Of a stretch of 64,000 nucleotides of DNA, positions 26,368-36,031 are shown piece after piece; the stretch's first letter is position 1; each line of letters starts with the position of its first letter. The position numbers and the translations under genes were made by a program. The notes below the pieces were generated by a model that was not told the origin of the DNA, did not search any database, and saw only the letters and a list, made by a program, of their open reading frames with translations. Source of the stretch: CAVXFB01 sp963760935 (lineage in GTDB: Bacteria > Planctomycetota > Planctomycetia > Pirellulales > Thermoguttaceae); contig CAVXFB010000001.1 of NCBI GenBank assembly GCA_963760935.1, positions 1-64,000 of the forward strand, given 5' to 3'.

Positions 26368-28983
26368 TCACTTTCGTTTCTTGGTCTCGTTTGCCAGGCG
26401 GTCTTGCCATTGTTGGAGCAATTGTAGCGCCCCGAGCGGCGTAAGGTTGTCGAGTTCCAGCCGGCGAATGTCGTCCAGCAGCGGGTGATCGGCCGGAGCA
26501 AAGAGCGTCAATTGCAAGTGTCCCTTCTTCACTTCGACGGGCCGTCTGGCGATCTTCGCCCGGCCCTCGGCGTCGAGATGTTCCTCTTCCAATTGCGCGA
26601 GAATCTCTTTTGATCGCTCGATCACCTCGCGCGGCACACCGGCTAGTCGAGCGACGTGGATACCGTAGCTCTTATCGGCCGCACCGTCGACGATTTTATG
26701 TAGAAAGATCACTTCGTCCTGCCACTCGCGAACCGCCACGTTGAGGTTGCTTACGCCGGCAAGCGATTTTTCAAGGTCGGTCAGTTCGTGATAGTGGGTT
26801 GCAAAGAGCGTTCGACACCCGACGTGTTCGTGCAGATACTCGACCACGGACCAGGCCAGCGAGATGCCGTCGTACGTGCTCGTGCCGCGGCCAATTTCGT
26901 CGAGAATCACCAGGCTCCGGCCCGTCGCTGTGTTCAAAATCCGCGCCGTCTCGGTCATCTCGACCATGAACGTGCTTTGGCCGCGGGTCAATTCATCGCT
27001 GGCTCCCACTCGGGCAAAAATCCGGTCGGCAATGCCGATTGTCGCCTCGCGGGCGGGCACGAAACTGCCGATCTGGGCCATCAGCGTCAAGAGGGCCACT
27101 TGGCGAATGTACGTGCTCTTGCCTGCCATATTCGGCCCCGTGATCAGCAGGATCGAGCCCGCCCCGTCGCCGGCGAGCGTATCGTTGGGCACGAACTTGC
27201 CCTCCGGCTCGACAATGTCCAGCACCGGGTGCCGACCATCGAGAATCCGCAGCGTCGGCGCCTCGCTGATCTCCGGACGACAGTAGTTTCGCTGGCGGGC
27301 CAACTCGGCCAAGGCCACCAACACGTCGATCTGGGCCAACGCCGCCGCGGTGGCCTGCATCCGCCGCCGATCGGCCTCGACGACGTTGCGAAGCTCCAGG
27401 AACAAACCATACTCGAGTTCCTTGGCCTTCTCGTCGGCCGTCAAAACCTTCTCTTCATATTCCTTCAACTCCGGCGTGATGTAGCGCTCGGCGTTCTTAA
27501 TCGTCTGCTTGCGGATGTACTCGGGCGGTATCTTCTCGCGATGGGCATTGGTGATTTCGATGTAGTAGCCAAAGACCTTGTTGAAACCGACCTTCAGCGT
27601 CGGAATGCCCGTCCGCTGCGTCTCCTGGGCCTGGTATTGTGCGATCCACTGCTTGCCGCCGTGGGCCAACTCGCGGAGCGCATCCAACTCGGGACTGTAG
27701 CCGTCGCGAATGAATCCGCCCTCGCGGCTCAACAACGGACATTCATCGGCCAAGGCCGCTTCGAGCGTCGTTCGCAACTCGGGGCAAAGGTCGATCGCGG
27801 CCTCAATCTCGTTGAGCAGATGGCTCTTTCGCACCGTGAGTTTCGCCTTCACCGTCGGCAACGATCGCAATGTGCGGCCCAGGAAGCTGAGATCGCGCGG
27901 ACTGGCTCGACCGGTTGTCACACGGGCCAGGAGGCGTTCGACATCGTAGATCCGCCGCAAGTTCTCATGCAGCTCGTCGCACAGCGATTCTGCGCCGACC
28001 AATTCCCCCACGGCGTCCAGCCGTTGGCGAATCAGCGTCGCATCGGTCAACGGGTTGCCAACCCAATCGGCCAAAAGCCGCGATCCCATGGCCGTGACCG
28101 TTCGATCCAACACCCACAACAGCGAACCTTCGCGGCGGCCATCGCGAATCGTCCGCGCAATTTCCAAGCTCCGTCGGCTCGCTTCATCGATTTCCAGCGT
28201 ACCGGAAATGCCGTACGGCAGCAGCCGATCGATGTGTGCGAGCGAACTTTTTTGGGTTTCCGTCAGGTAATCGAGGATTGCACCGCTGGCACGCACGGCT
28301 TGCACGTCGGCCGAATCCTGGTCATCGGAGAAGCCGAAGCCGTCGAGGCCGGCCGTGCCGAAGTGTTTGGTGAGCGACTGCCGCGCGGTCTTTTCCGAGA
28401 ACGCCCAGGCCGGGCGGCGCGTCACCATCATCCGCTGGTTCAGATGCGCAGGCAGCGGCCCGGCGTCGTCGCTGACCAGGCATTCGGCCGGGCTGATGCG
28501 CGCCAATTGATCGGATAGTTGCGCCGCCGCAAAGACGGCCGCCATGAATCGGCCCGTGGAAAGCTCGACCCACGCCAGCCCCGCCGGATCGCCCGGGGCG
28601 ACGGCCGCCAGAAAATTGCTCTGCCGCGGATCGAGCAACGCATCGTCGGTCACCGTGCCGGGCGTAACGATCCGCGTTACCTCGCGCCGCACCAGCCCCT
28701 TGGCCAGCTTGGGGTCTTCGACCTGCTCACAGACGGCCGCCCGCATTCCGGCGGCAATCAGCTTGGCGAGATAGCTTTCCAATTGATGGTGTGGAAAGCC
28801 GGCCATGGGGATGGCATTTTCGCCCTTCTCGCGACTCGTCAGCGCCAGATTGAGCACCCGCGCGGCCGTCTTCGCGTCGTCGAAGAACATCTCGTAGAAG
28901 TCGCCCATACGAAAAAGCAGCAGCGCCTCGGGACACACCCGCTTGGCTTCTTCGTACTGTTTCATCATCGGGGTGACGGCCAT
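26368..28983 (-). CDS. mutS: DNA mismatch repair protein MutS
   Basis: An 871-residue mismatch-recognition ATPase that recruits MutL. The mismatch-wedge Phe is in GDFYEMF (Phe29, Glu31). The connector, lever and clamp regions follow. The ATPase has Walker A GPNMAGKST near residue 615, the ST motif ELTRGQSTFMVEMTE, Walker B LVILDEIGRGTSTYDG and the conserved LFATHYHELTDLE. Full length and uninterrupted, unlike many neighbours, which shows that the frameshifts elsewhere are patchy. No mutL is in the window. The start is the ATG at 28983. Confidence 0.98.
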   Translation of the reverse strand: MAVTPMMKQYEEAKRVCPEALLLFRMGDFYEMFFDDAKTAARVLNLALTSREKGENAIPMAGFPHHQLESYLAKLIAAGMRAAVCEQVEDPKLAKGLVRREVTRIVTPGTVTDDALLDPRQSNFLAAVAPGDPAGLAWVELSTGRFMAAVFAAAQLSDQLARISPAECLVSDDAGPLPAHLNQRMMVTRRPAWAFSEKTARQSLTKHFGTAGLDGFGFSDDQDSADVQAVRASGAILDYLTETQKSSLAHIDRLLPYGISGTLEIDEASRRSLEIARTIRDGRREGSLLWVLDRTVTAMGSRLLADWVGNPLTDATLIRQRLDAVGELVGAESLCDELHENLRRIYDVERLLARVTTGRASPRDLSFLGRTLRSLPTVKAKLTVRKSHLLNEIEAAIDLCPELRTTLEAALADECPLLSREGGFIRDGYSPELDALRELAHGGKQWIAQYQAQETQRTGIPTLKVGFNKVFGYYIEITNAHREKIPPEYIRKQTIKNAERYITPELKEYEEKVLTADEKAKELEYGLFLELRNVVEADRRRMQATAAALAQIDVLVALAELARQRNYCRPEISEAPTLRILDGRHPVLDIVEPEGKFVPNDTLAGDGAGSILLITGPNMAGKSTYIRQVALLTLMAQIGSFVPAREATIGIADRIFARVGASDELTRGQSTFMVEMTETARILNTATGRSLVILDEIGRGTSTYDGISLAWSVVEYLHEHVGCRTLFATHYHELTDLEKSLAGVSNLNVAVREWQDEVIFLHKIVDGAADKSYGIHVARLAGVPREVIERSKEILAQLEEEHLDAEGRAKIARRPVEVKKGHLQLTLFAPADHPLLDDIRRLELDNLTPLGALQLLQQWQDRLANETKKRK

Positions 28984-29454
28984 CCCGCCATGCTATCAGC
29001 GGACGGCGAAACCGGGAAGGGGCGAGAGACGCCTTCTCTGGCAGGCGATGCGCGGCGGTTCGTTGTCCCGACGCGGGCGACGCCTCACTTGCAATCAAGA
29101 ACACACCAATATTCTATGGCGAAGCAAGGTAGCCATAGCCGGGAGCCAACGGCTCCCGGAAAGAAAATACGAGACGCTCCACACGCCGGGAGCCGTTGGC
29201 TCCCGACGACTGCAACGCATCTCTCACCCATCTGCTGAATTCGCCACACGTACCAGCGACTATCCGTCGATTTTGAGGAATTTCGACCGGCATCATGCGC
29301 GGAGGCGTGCCGTATCTCTGTGGTCAAGCCCGAGCAGCCCACGCGCATCGGGTTGCGCCACCGTGCGCGTTAGAGGTGCGGCAGAATCGTCGAGATTTTT
29401 GCACCGGCGCACAGACGGGCAGCCGCACCGGGCGGGAAACGGGGAATCTTCCGG
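28984..29454. other. Intergenic region with a repeat
   Basis: About 470 bases between the mutS start and the diadenylate cyclase-like gene end. It holds the inverted repeat at 29129-29208. The rest shows no gene, RNA or clear promoter that I can support. The mutS promoter should be here. Confidence 0.45.
29129..29208. repeat. REPIN-like inverted pair (GGGAGCC...GGCTCCC)
   Basis: Two palindromic arms, about 29129-29159 and 29185-29208. Their cores CGGGAGCCAACGGCTCCCG and its exact inverse are separated by about 25 bases. Each core folds on its own. The left arm is preceded by GTAG. The family differs in sequence from the repeat at 5523-5599. Confidence 0.82.
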
Positions 29455-31269
29455 TCAGGGGTCCAGGTACGTATCGTTCATGTCGGGGTGTGGCACAAAC
29501 TGCTGGTAAACGATCCACGCCGCGGACCTATCCGACTTTCTCTCGGCCTCCGCGATCAGCCCATTTACTTCGTCGCATTGTTCGGAGGACAAATAGAACC
29601 CCTGATCCTTAATCCATTTCGTGAGCTTGTTCATTTCCCGCTGATTTACTGTCTGGTCCCCAACGACGGTTCGGAGCGATTCCAGCCTTCTCCCAATCTC
29701 TTGCCGAGAGATACGGGGACGCCATTCTGGAACAATGTCAACCATTCCGTCATCCGATACAACCAGGCCGATGCGCGCGGTTCTGCTCCCCAACACATAT
29801 CGGACGGTGGAGTTGTACCGCGCGCCTCGATCAGAAGTACCTTTGTCACTCACTTGCCCGTCAAGGATCACTCCGATCGCATAGCAGGCTCCGTCAGGGG
29901 ATACGAGAATGGCGCCGTCAATTCGGGACGCCTTTTCGAGCAGGTTATCCGTCAGTGGCTGCGGATCTACAATCGTGCACTGGTTGCCAAAGCGTGCCGC
30001 CTCCGTTGCGGCATCCTCGGCGACAATGATGATAGTCCCGTGGGTTAGCTCGGTTGCGGCCGATGCAACTCGATTCATGCACCCCATCTGTTTGTTGCCG
30101 GCGTTTGGGAATAGGCGGGCAAAACCCTCGCAGAATCTCTTAACCTGCGCCAGTTTCTTCGGTAGTTGTGGTACCCCATGTTCGACGCGCATCAGCGCCA
30201 CGCCAGCATGAGTCAGTTCCCATTTGGCGTGCCCCACGAATTCCACGCAGAATAAGTCCTCATTCGACGCATCATAATTCTTGCGAAGTGCGCCCACACC
30301 GAGTATGTGAGCCGAGTCGCATATGAGCCCCTCCCCAGGCTCGGCAAGCTGAAGGAGCTTCCGCACAGCTCGGTAGTTTCTTAGGCTCGGGGCATTAGGG
30401 AACGAAAGCGATTCCGTAATGCTCTCATGGCCGGCTCTTGCGAGTATTAGTCGGCTACGCCTAGTTGTCTTCTCATACGTGAGCGTCGAAATCTCGGTGC
30501 ATGCCTCGAAACCGCCGTGCAACCCAACGAATTCATCGCAGGCGCCGAAGGGTGTGTACATGAAGCTAGCCGCTCCTGACCGCAGAAGCGACTCCGTGGG
30601 CGGAAACACGTCGGTCCCCTGGCCCGCGAATGATAGGACAATTGCCTGCCAACATGAATCGACGAACTTGTACGCCACCGCGTCGATAAGAGACGTTACG
30701 ACCGAATACCCGCCGCGGGTTGTTCTACGCAGCACCGGATGGGAGTTGCACACCGCCTCGTCCAGCAGTAGCACCGTGTAGACAAGATATGGGCCTAGCT
30801 CCCGTCCTGGCGAAACATAGACCTTCCGAGGATTGAATCGGCACGCGCCGGCAACAGTCTGCTTTATGGCCTTTCGGACTCTCGAAACAAATCCGCGGCG
30901 CTTCTCCTCTTCGGCCCATACCTCGCCGTGCTTGCTGCCAACCGGGTATGCATAGTTAGGGCCCGGCTCGATTTTACCCAACTCGGCGGTCAGTTTCAGC
31001 ACATTACTGAAGTCGTCTGGTTTGAACTCGTGGTCTTCCGGCTCCACCACTGCGGCAGGGCAACGACTGTCTTCGCCATCTCGAATCGCAACGACGAACG
31101 TATCCGGAAGAATCGCTTCGTCAAGTCGCCCAAACAACGCCTCGGCGGCCACTTTGGCGCTGATTGCAAAGTGCGGCTGATACCCCCAGAGATAGACGTT
31201 GCGCGGCGGTTCGGACGCCGATTCGTCACCAAGTGGAGAGAGAATCCGCATCATTTCCTGTTTTGCCAT
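29455..31269 (-). CDS. Large protein with C-terminal DisA_N diadenylate cyclase-like domain
   Basis: 604 residues from the ATG at 31269, which has AGGGAGC upstream. Residues about 405-515 match the DisA_N (DAC) domain: THGTIIIVAEDA at 409-420, IDGAILVSPDG with the metal-binding DGA at 451-453, GVILDG, then GARYNSTVRYV at 482-492 and GLVVSDDGMVDIVP. In characterised c-di-AMP synthases the second motif is GTRHR; here it reads GARYN. The first 400 residues are an unassigned region containing a GYQPHF motif at 29-34 and RNYRAVRKLL at 297-306, possibly a sensor. The last 90 residues are helical. There is no adjacent effector gene. Known relatives are, as I recall, annotated only by the DisA_N domain. 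Product could be c-di-AMP or another nucleotide. Confidence 0.8.
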   Translation of the reverse strand: MAKQEMMRILSPLGDESASEPPRNVYLWGYQPHFAISAKVAAEALFGRLDEAILPDTFVVAIRDGEDSRCPAAVVEPEDHEFKPDDFSNVLKLTAELGKIEPGPNYAYPVGSKHGEVWAEEEKRRGFVSRVRKAIKQTVAGACRFNPRKVYVSPGRELGPYLVYTVLLLDEAVCNSHPVLRRTTRGGYSVVTSLIDAVAYKFVDSCWQAIVLSFAGQGTDVFPPTESLLRSGAASFMYTPFGACDEFVGLHGGFEACTEISTLTYEKTTRRSRLILARAGHESITESLSFPNAPSLRNYRAVRKLLQLAEPGEGLICDSAHILGVGALRKNYDASNEDLFCVEFVGHAKWELTHAGVALMRVEHGVPQLPKKLAQVKRFCEGFARLFPNAGNKQMGCMNRVASAATELTHGTIIIVAEDAATEAARFGNQCTIVDPQPLTDNLLEKASRIDGAILVSPDGACYAIGVILDGQVSDKGTSDRGARYNSTVRYVLGSRTARIGLVVSDDGMVDIVPEWRPRISRQEIGRRLESLRTVVGDQTVNQREMNKLTKWIKDQGFYLSSEQCDEVNGLIAEAERKSDRSAAWIVYQQFVPHPDMNDTYLDP

Positions 31270-31797
31270 TGCGTGCTCCCTGGGGTGGTGCGGGCAGCCA
31301 CAGCGCTCCTATGGCGTCACCCAATAGTTCTACTGGGCGCGTATCGGTACGGCCGCGATTCTCCCGCGGCAATCGGATTGCGTCAAGCGTTGTGTCATCG
31401 ACAAACCTTCGATCCGTTGAGATGGCCCTGGCCAATAGGGGGTGTCGTGGACTGTGCCCCATTCACAGAAAAGCAATGACGCCGCGAATACTCAAGCGTA
31501 GGAGGGGCCGGATGTAAAGTCCGCTCCGGTCACATCGTCCGCGATGTCCAAACGCCAATTGCCACGGTGCACAGGTCGCCCCCACCGACGCGCCCAAAGG
31601 CATCTTGGTTGCCCGCTCCGGCCGCATCGAGCGGAGCATTGAAACGCTGCTACCAGGACCGCGTCGGAAGACGTCGGTTTGGCGAAGCCGACAGGATGCG
31701 ACGACTTCAGCGCTGCCCAATCCAATTGCCAGCCAAAGCAAACAAACGACTTCTTCCGTTGCCTCCATGCGCTTCGGCCAACCGATTTGCACGTTGG
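31270..31797. other. Intergenic region, nothing recognised
   Basis: About 530 bases between the diadenylate cyclase-like gene and the FemAB-like gene. Open frames on the minus strand exist (for example across 31463-31840) but have no recognisable blocks and overlap the end of the next gene. I see no repeat or RNA. Confidence 0.4.
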
Positions 31798-33011
31798 TCA
31801 TGCAACAGTTTGTACACCCGCGCTGCCAATGGCTGTGCAACTCGACGCGCTGCGCAGTTCAATACGCTCCGATAGACTATCCGGCAACTGGCTGGGCATG
31901 GTCGCTTGGGGGTCACTCAGCCTGTAGACAAACAGCCTCGACATGCCAGCATGGAAATACTCTTTGTCGATTTGCTCAACATCGTCGACCGTAGGCGGGC
32001 GCTCGCCGTTGGAAAAAACGGCCCCATAGAATTGACCGTCGCGCTTGAAAAGGAAGGGGTTATTGCAGAGGAAGGCGTTCGTAGCTGGCGTGTCCGACAC
32101 GACTTTCAGCACGAAGCCGTTGTACGTGCCGTGCGCGAGCCGCTGCGACCATTTCTTCTTGAACCTTAGCACGCCATCGCGTAGAAAAGGACGCGTCCAA
32201 CCGAGCCACGCCTTGCTGTCTCCCTTTTCCTGCAAATACTGCAAGCCATAATGATATAAGGCACAGCTGCGCCCGCCTTGATATAGTCGCGGTTGCCGTC
32301 GCGAATGCCCATCATGCCCAAGTTACTGTCCTCATCTCCGTGCATGATGAGCTGGCCGGCAATCGATCCTTCCTGATCCTTGATCAACAACAGTTCGCTG
32401 ACTTTCACATCCGTTTGGAACCGTTCATAGGAGGCAATCGCCGCGCAGTCGCCAAATGTTTGCGAGATGTACGGAACATACATATTGTAGTAGAAGTCAT
32501 CGATCTGCTGCGGATCGCACGTGATTTCGCATCGCAATCCGTGCTGGCGAATCCGCCGCAAATCGCCGCCCACCTTGCGAGTCGCCTCTCCATCGCGAGG
32601 AAGCGCGACGTTTCCGCCGACCCAGGTCGGTATGAAGAACCAATCCTTCAAGTGCGCGACCCCCAGATGAGACTCGTACGTTTCGGCGACGATCATGGAA
32701 AAATCGCACGACGGCGTCGGCCGTAGCCTGGCAAGTTTCCATAGCCAATAGCGGCCGAGATATCGCCGCTTGTACGAATCGCCGAAGATCAGCTTGAGCA
32801 GGTAGGGCTGCTCGTCCTCGCTCACCGCGCACAGAATGGAAAGGGGCAGGCCGCAGTCGCGCTGCGTTCCTTCTACCAGCCAGGTATGCAGCCGGAGTTG
32901 GCGCAGCCACCAGACTCCACCGGCGAGCTTCGAGAACGCCCGCTGGCCTGCAATCTTTGCGGCGTGCAACAGCCCCAAGCACGCAGCGGCCATCTTGCTC
33001 AACAGACGCAT
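31798..33011 (-). CDS. FemAB/GNAT-like acyltransferase, one frameshift
   Basis: About 404 residues when joined. The N-terminal part (to about residue 245) has DFSMIVAETYESHLGVAHLKDWFFIP, in two blocks, then the RKVGGDLRRIRQHGLRCEIT and YYNMYVPYISQTFGDCA motifs. The fold is that of peptidoglycan aminoacyl- or acyl-transfer enzymes. The frame shifts by one base near 32265 and continues LQYLQEKGDSKAWLGWTRPFLRDGVLRFKKKWSQRL. 'LG.TRPFL.DG.L..K..W' is a recognisable block from exopolysaccharide-associated GNAT proteins. It probably transfers an acyl group to a cell-surface sugar or peptide. Substrate unknown. It stands alone. Confidence 0.7.
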
Positions 33012-33484
33012 CGCCCCGATTCCCCCCTGGTGCCGGCAGGCGCACCAGCAAAGCCTCGCGATGGGTTTGACAACTACCTCATTATTCCATCGCTGCCAGC
33101 CATTTTACGCATAGAGCCAGCGTTTGTCACGCAAGCGAACGATGTCGGGCCGTCGTGGCCGCTGCGTCGTCGACCACGCGTGGCCAAGGCAAAATGCGGA
33201 GAGCCGGGACGCTGAACCCGCATGTTCACGGTCGATTGAAGCCTATACGGCCACAGAGGGCATTGTCACAAGTACGTACTTCACCGCGTCTTGCGACGTG
33301 ATTTGTGTTGATTACACTGGCCTTTCTCTTGACGTGTGCTCTGCAACCTATCCGGCAGCGTCCGAAGGTAATTGGCATGCCAATAGGTTCCTATTCAGCG
33401 CGTCTGATCTCGGCCATACGTATGTTGAGAGCACGCCGTGGTGCACCGGTGCACCTGCGCAGGGATGACCATTGGGGATCTAAA
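33012..33484. other. Intergenic region, nothing recognised
   Basis: About 470 bases between two minus-strand genes. A 16-base perfect palindrome GGTGCACCGGTGCACC lies at 33440-33455 and could be a dimeric regulator site or a hairpin after the ABC permease gene. Nothing else is supported. Confidence 0.4.
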
Positions 33485-34730
33485 TCATTCGTAGCGGAGC
33501 GATTCGATCGGGTCGAGTCGGCTAGCTTTGCGGGCGGGGTAGTAGCCGAAGAATACACCTACCGATGCGGCAAAGCCAAGAGATATCACGATGGCCATGA
33601 AGGAGATCGTCAAGGGCCAATGCAAGTGGCCAAGGAAGGCATTCACGGCAGAGGTAGCTCCCACGGCCGCGACAATTCCCAGCGCAACGCCGATTATCCC
33701 GCCCGAAAGCGAAAGCACCACGGCCTCCAACAAGAATTGCCGCAAGATGTCCCGCGAGCGTGCTCCCACGGCCAGGCGAATTCCGATCTCGCGCGTCCGC
33801 TCAGTGACGGAAACGAGCATGATGTTCATGATGCCGATGCCGCCGACAACCAGCGAAACGCCGGCCACCGAGCCCAGGATTAACGTCATGCCAATCGTGA
33901 TGAAGCCCAGTACCTTGACGATTCCAGTCGCGTCAAAGACGTTGAAATCGTCCGGCTCGTTGTCCCGGATGCGATGTCGCTGCCGCATGAGCACCTTGAT
34001 TTCGTCTTTCAGGTCAGGTATCCGATCGACCGAGCGAGCGACTGCCGCGATGCTCCATACGTTCTTGAACGGCTGGCCATAAACGCGTTTCATGATGGTC
34101 GTGTTGGGGGCCAGCACGATGTCGTCCTCGTCTTGGCCGAAGAGGTTCGCGCCTTTTGACTCGAGGACGCCCATGACCACGAACGGAATACTCGCGATGC
34201 GTATCGTTGCGCCACGCAATCCGACGTTTGGAAGAGGTTTTTCGCCACGGTCTTGCCGAGAACGCAAACCTTGGCTGCGGCGCGAACGTCGCTTGACGTG
34301 AAGAACTCACCCCTTTCCATCTGCCAATTTGAGAGCGTCAGGTAACTTGCGTTGACACCGAGGATTTCGCTGGGGGACCAATTCTGATTTCCGGCGATCA
34401 CTTGACCGGTCGCCCATATCCGGGGCGACGCCGCCTTTGCGCTGGGACATTCTGCGGCGATGGCCGCGACGTCGTCCACAGTCAGAGTAATGGCGCTTTT
34501 TGCACCCCGCCGAACACCTCCCGTGGTGCGATTGCCCGAAAACACGACGACCAGGTTAGTTCCTAAGTTTTGAAACTGCTCTTGGATCATCAGGCCGGCC
34601 GATTGGCTAATCGAAACCAGCAAGATGACGGCGGCAACGCCGATGACGATTCCCAGCACCGTCAGGCCGGGCGCATCTTGTTTTTCGACAAGGATCGAAA
34701 GGCCACGCGTACAATCAAAAAGAGGTTCAT
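33485..34730 (-). CDS. MacB-type ABC exporter permease, two frameshifts
   Basis: Inner-membrane permease with a large periplasmic domain, part of a tripartite exporter. The start is the ATG at 34730 (MNLFLIVRVAFRSLSKNKMR). A one-base shift near 34672 separates this from LTVLGIVIGVAAVILLV. A second near 34222 separates QTSDC from GATIRIASIPFVVMG. The MacB periplasmic core follows, then FtsX-type helices: GSVAGVSLVVGGIGIMNIMLVSVTERTREIG is split over the first of these, and FFGYYPARKASRLDPIESLRYE is the typical end. The adaptor and ATPase genes lie directly upstream. The shifts are probably sequencing errors. Confidence 0.87.
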
Positions 34731-34772
34731 GGGATCGCGTGGAATTAGTGACCGTGTTGCAAATCCGCTCGC

Positions 34773-36026
34773 CTAGCGTATCTTCATGCCCGTGACCACC
34801 AACTGGCCTTCCTTGAGCTCGCCGGAAACGACTTCTGTAAATTTCTCGTCCTCCAGGCCGGTCATAATCTTCACCGCGGCCAGCAAATCGCCGTCGGCAA
34901 TCCAGACATATCGTTCCTTACGGTTGGGCTCCGACAACGAATCGTCATCGACAGTTGTGGCCGCCTTCGCCGAATCGGCATTCTTCTCTTCCTGGTCGTC
35001 GGCCGCCTTGCCTTCCAGAATGGATCGATCGTCAGCCCGAACCTGATTGGGCTTGGGATAGAACCGCAGCGCCGCATTGGGAACTTTCAGCACCTTGGCA
35101 CGCTTCTCGATTTGAAAGCTCAGGGTCGGCGTCATCCCCGGCAGCAATTTGAGTTGCGGGTTCGCGGCTTCGACTACGACGGTATACGTGACGATGTTCT
35201 GAACCGTGGTCGGAGTGAGGCGGACCTCGCGGATCTTCCCCTGGAATTCGTCCCTGGGGTAGGCCTCGACCGTAAAGGTGACCGGCTGCTTCCGCGTCTG
35301 GGCGTCGCGAATCAAGCCGATGTCCGCCTCATCCACCGAGGCTAAAACGTATACCCTCTTTTCCAGGTCGGGGGCCACCACGAAGAGCACTGGCGTTTGG
35401 TAGGCCGACGCCAAGCTCTGCCCCGGGTCCACTTTGCGGTCCGTGACGACGCCATCGACGGGCGAGGTGATCTGGGTGTAGAGAAGGTTCGTCTCGGCGA
35501 GTGTCAGGGCGCCCTCGCTCTGTTGGATCTGTGCCTCGCAAAGCGCGACGTTCGCCACGGCGGATTTGTAGTTTGACTTGGCCAGATCGTAGTCGGTGTC
35601 CGCAATCGCCTTCCGCGGCAGCAGGTCCTGCGCCCGGGCCCATTCCTGCTTTGCCTGTTCGAGTTTGGCTTCGGCCTGCAGAAGATTGGCCTTCGTGCAA
35701 GCCAGCGACGCCGCGGCCTGATCGCGATTGGCCTTGAAAAGCAACGGATCGATCTTTGCCAGGAGCTGTCCCTTCTTGACCTTATCGTTGAAGTTGACGC
35801 AGACCTGGCATATTGGTCCAGAGACAACGGCGCCGACCTGTACGCTCAGGACCGGCTGTACAGCGCCGCTGGATTTGATGGTGAAGGTGATGTCGCCCCG
35901 CTTGACAGGCGCGGTTCGGTAGACGCTTTCGGCAGACCTATTCCCCGGCCGGAAATGGCGGTATCCCGCGGCGCCTCCGCCCACGGCGATCCCGATGACA
36001 ACTATCCAAAAAACGAGACGTTTCAT
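34773..36026 (-). CDS. MacA-like periplasmic adaptor protein
   Basis: 417 residues, membrane anchored by one N-terminal helix (about 5-22). The biotinyl-lipoyl-like halves are GAVVSGPICQVCVNFNDKVKKGQLLAKID and ITSPVDGVVTDRKVDPGQSL, each seen in shorter pieces. A coiled-coil hairpin between them (about 100-185, many Ala, Gln, Lys and Glu) and the beta-barrel follow. This is the HlyD/MacA membrane-fusion layout. A charged insert at about 340-370 (DQEEKNADSAKAATT) breaks the C-terminal barrel. It lies 5 bases behind the ATPase gene and 42 ahead of the permease, so these form one operon. Confidence 0.9.
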   Translation of the reverse strand: MKRLVFWIVVIGIAVGGGAAGYRHFRPGNRSAESVYRTAPVKRGDITFTIKSSGAVQPVLSVQVGAVVSGPICQVCVNFNDKVKKGQLLAKIDPLLFKANRDQAAASLACTKANLLQAEAKLEQAKQEWARAQDLLPRKAIADTDYDLAKSNYKSAVANVALCEAQIQQSEGALTLAETNLLYTQITSPVDGVVTDRKVDPGQSLASAYQTPVLFVVAPDLEKRVYVLASVDEADIGLIRDAQTRKQPVTFTVEAYPRDEFQGKIREVRLTPTTVQNIVTYTVVVEAANPQLKLLPGMTPTLSFQIEKRAKVLKVPNAALRFYPKPNQVRADDRSILEGKAADDQEEKNADSAKAATTVDDDSLSEPNRKERYVWIADGDLLAAVKIMTGLEDEKFTEVVSGELKEGQLVVTGMKIR

Positions 36027-36031
36027 ACCTT

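Noticed and set aside
26788..28518. 576-codon open frame antisense to mutS
   Set aside because: mutS is intact and conserved; the opposite frame has no recognisable domain.
31463..31840. Possible gene upstream of the diadenylate cyclase-like gene
   Set aside because: No recognisable block, and it overlaps the end of the FemAB-like gene on the same strand.
33440..33455. Perfect 16-base palindrome as an operator
   Set aside because: Lies downstream of the ABC permease gene rather than at a promoter, so an operator role is not supported.
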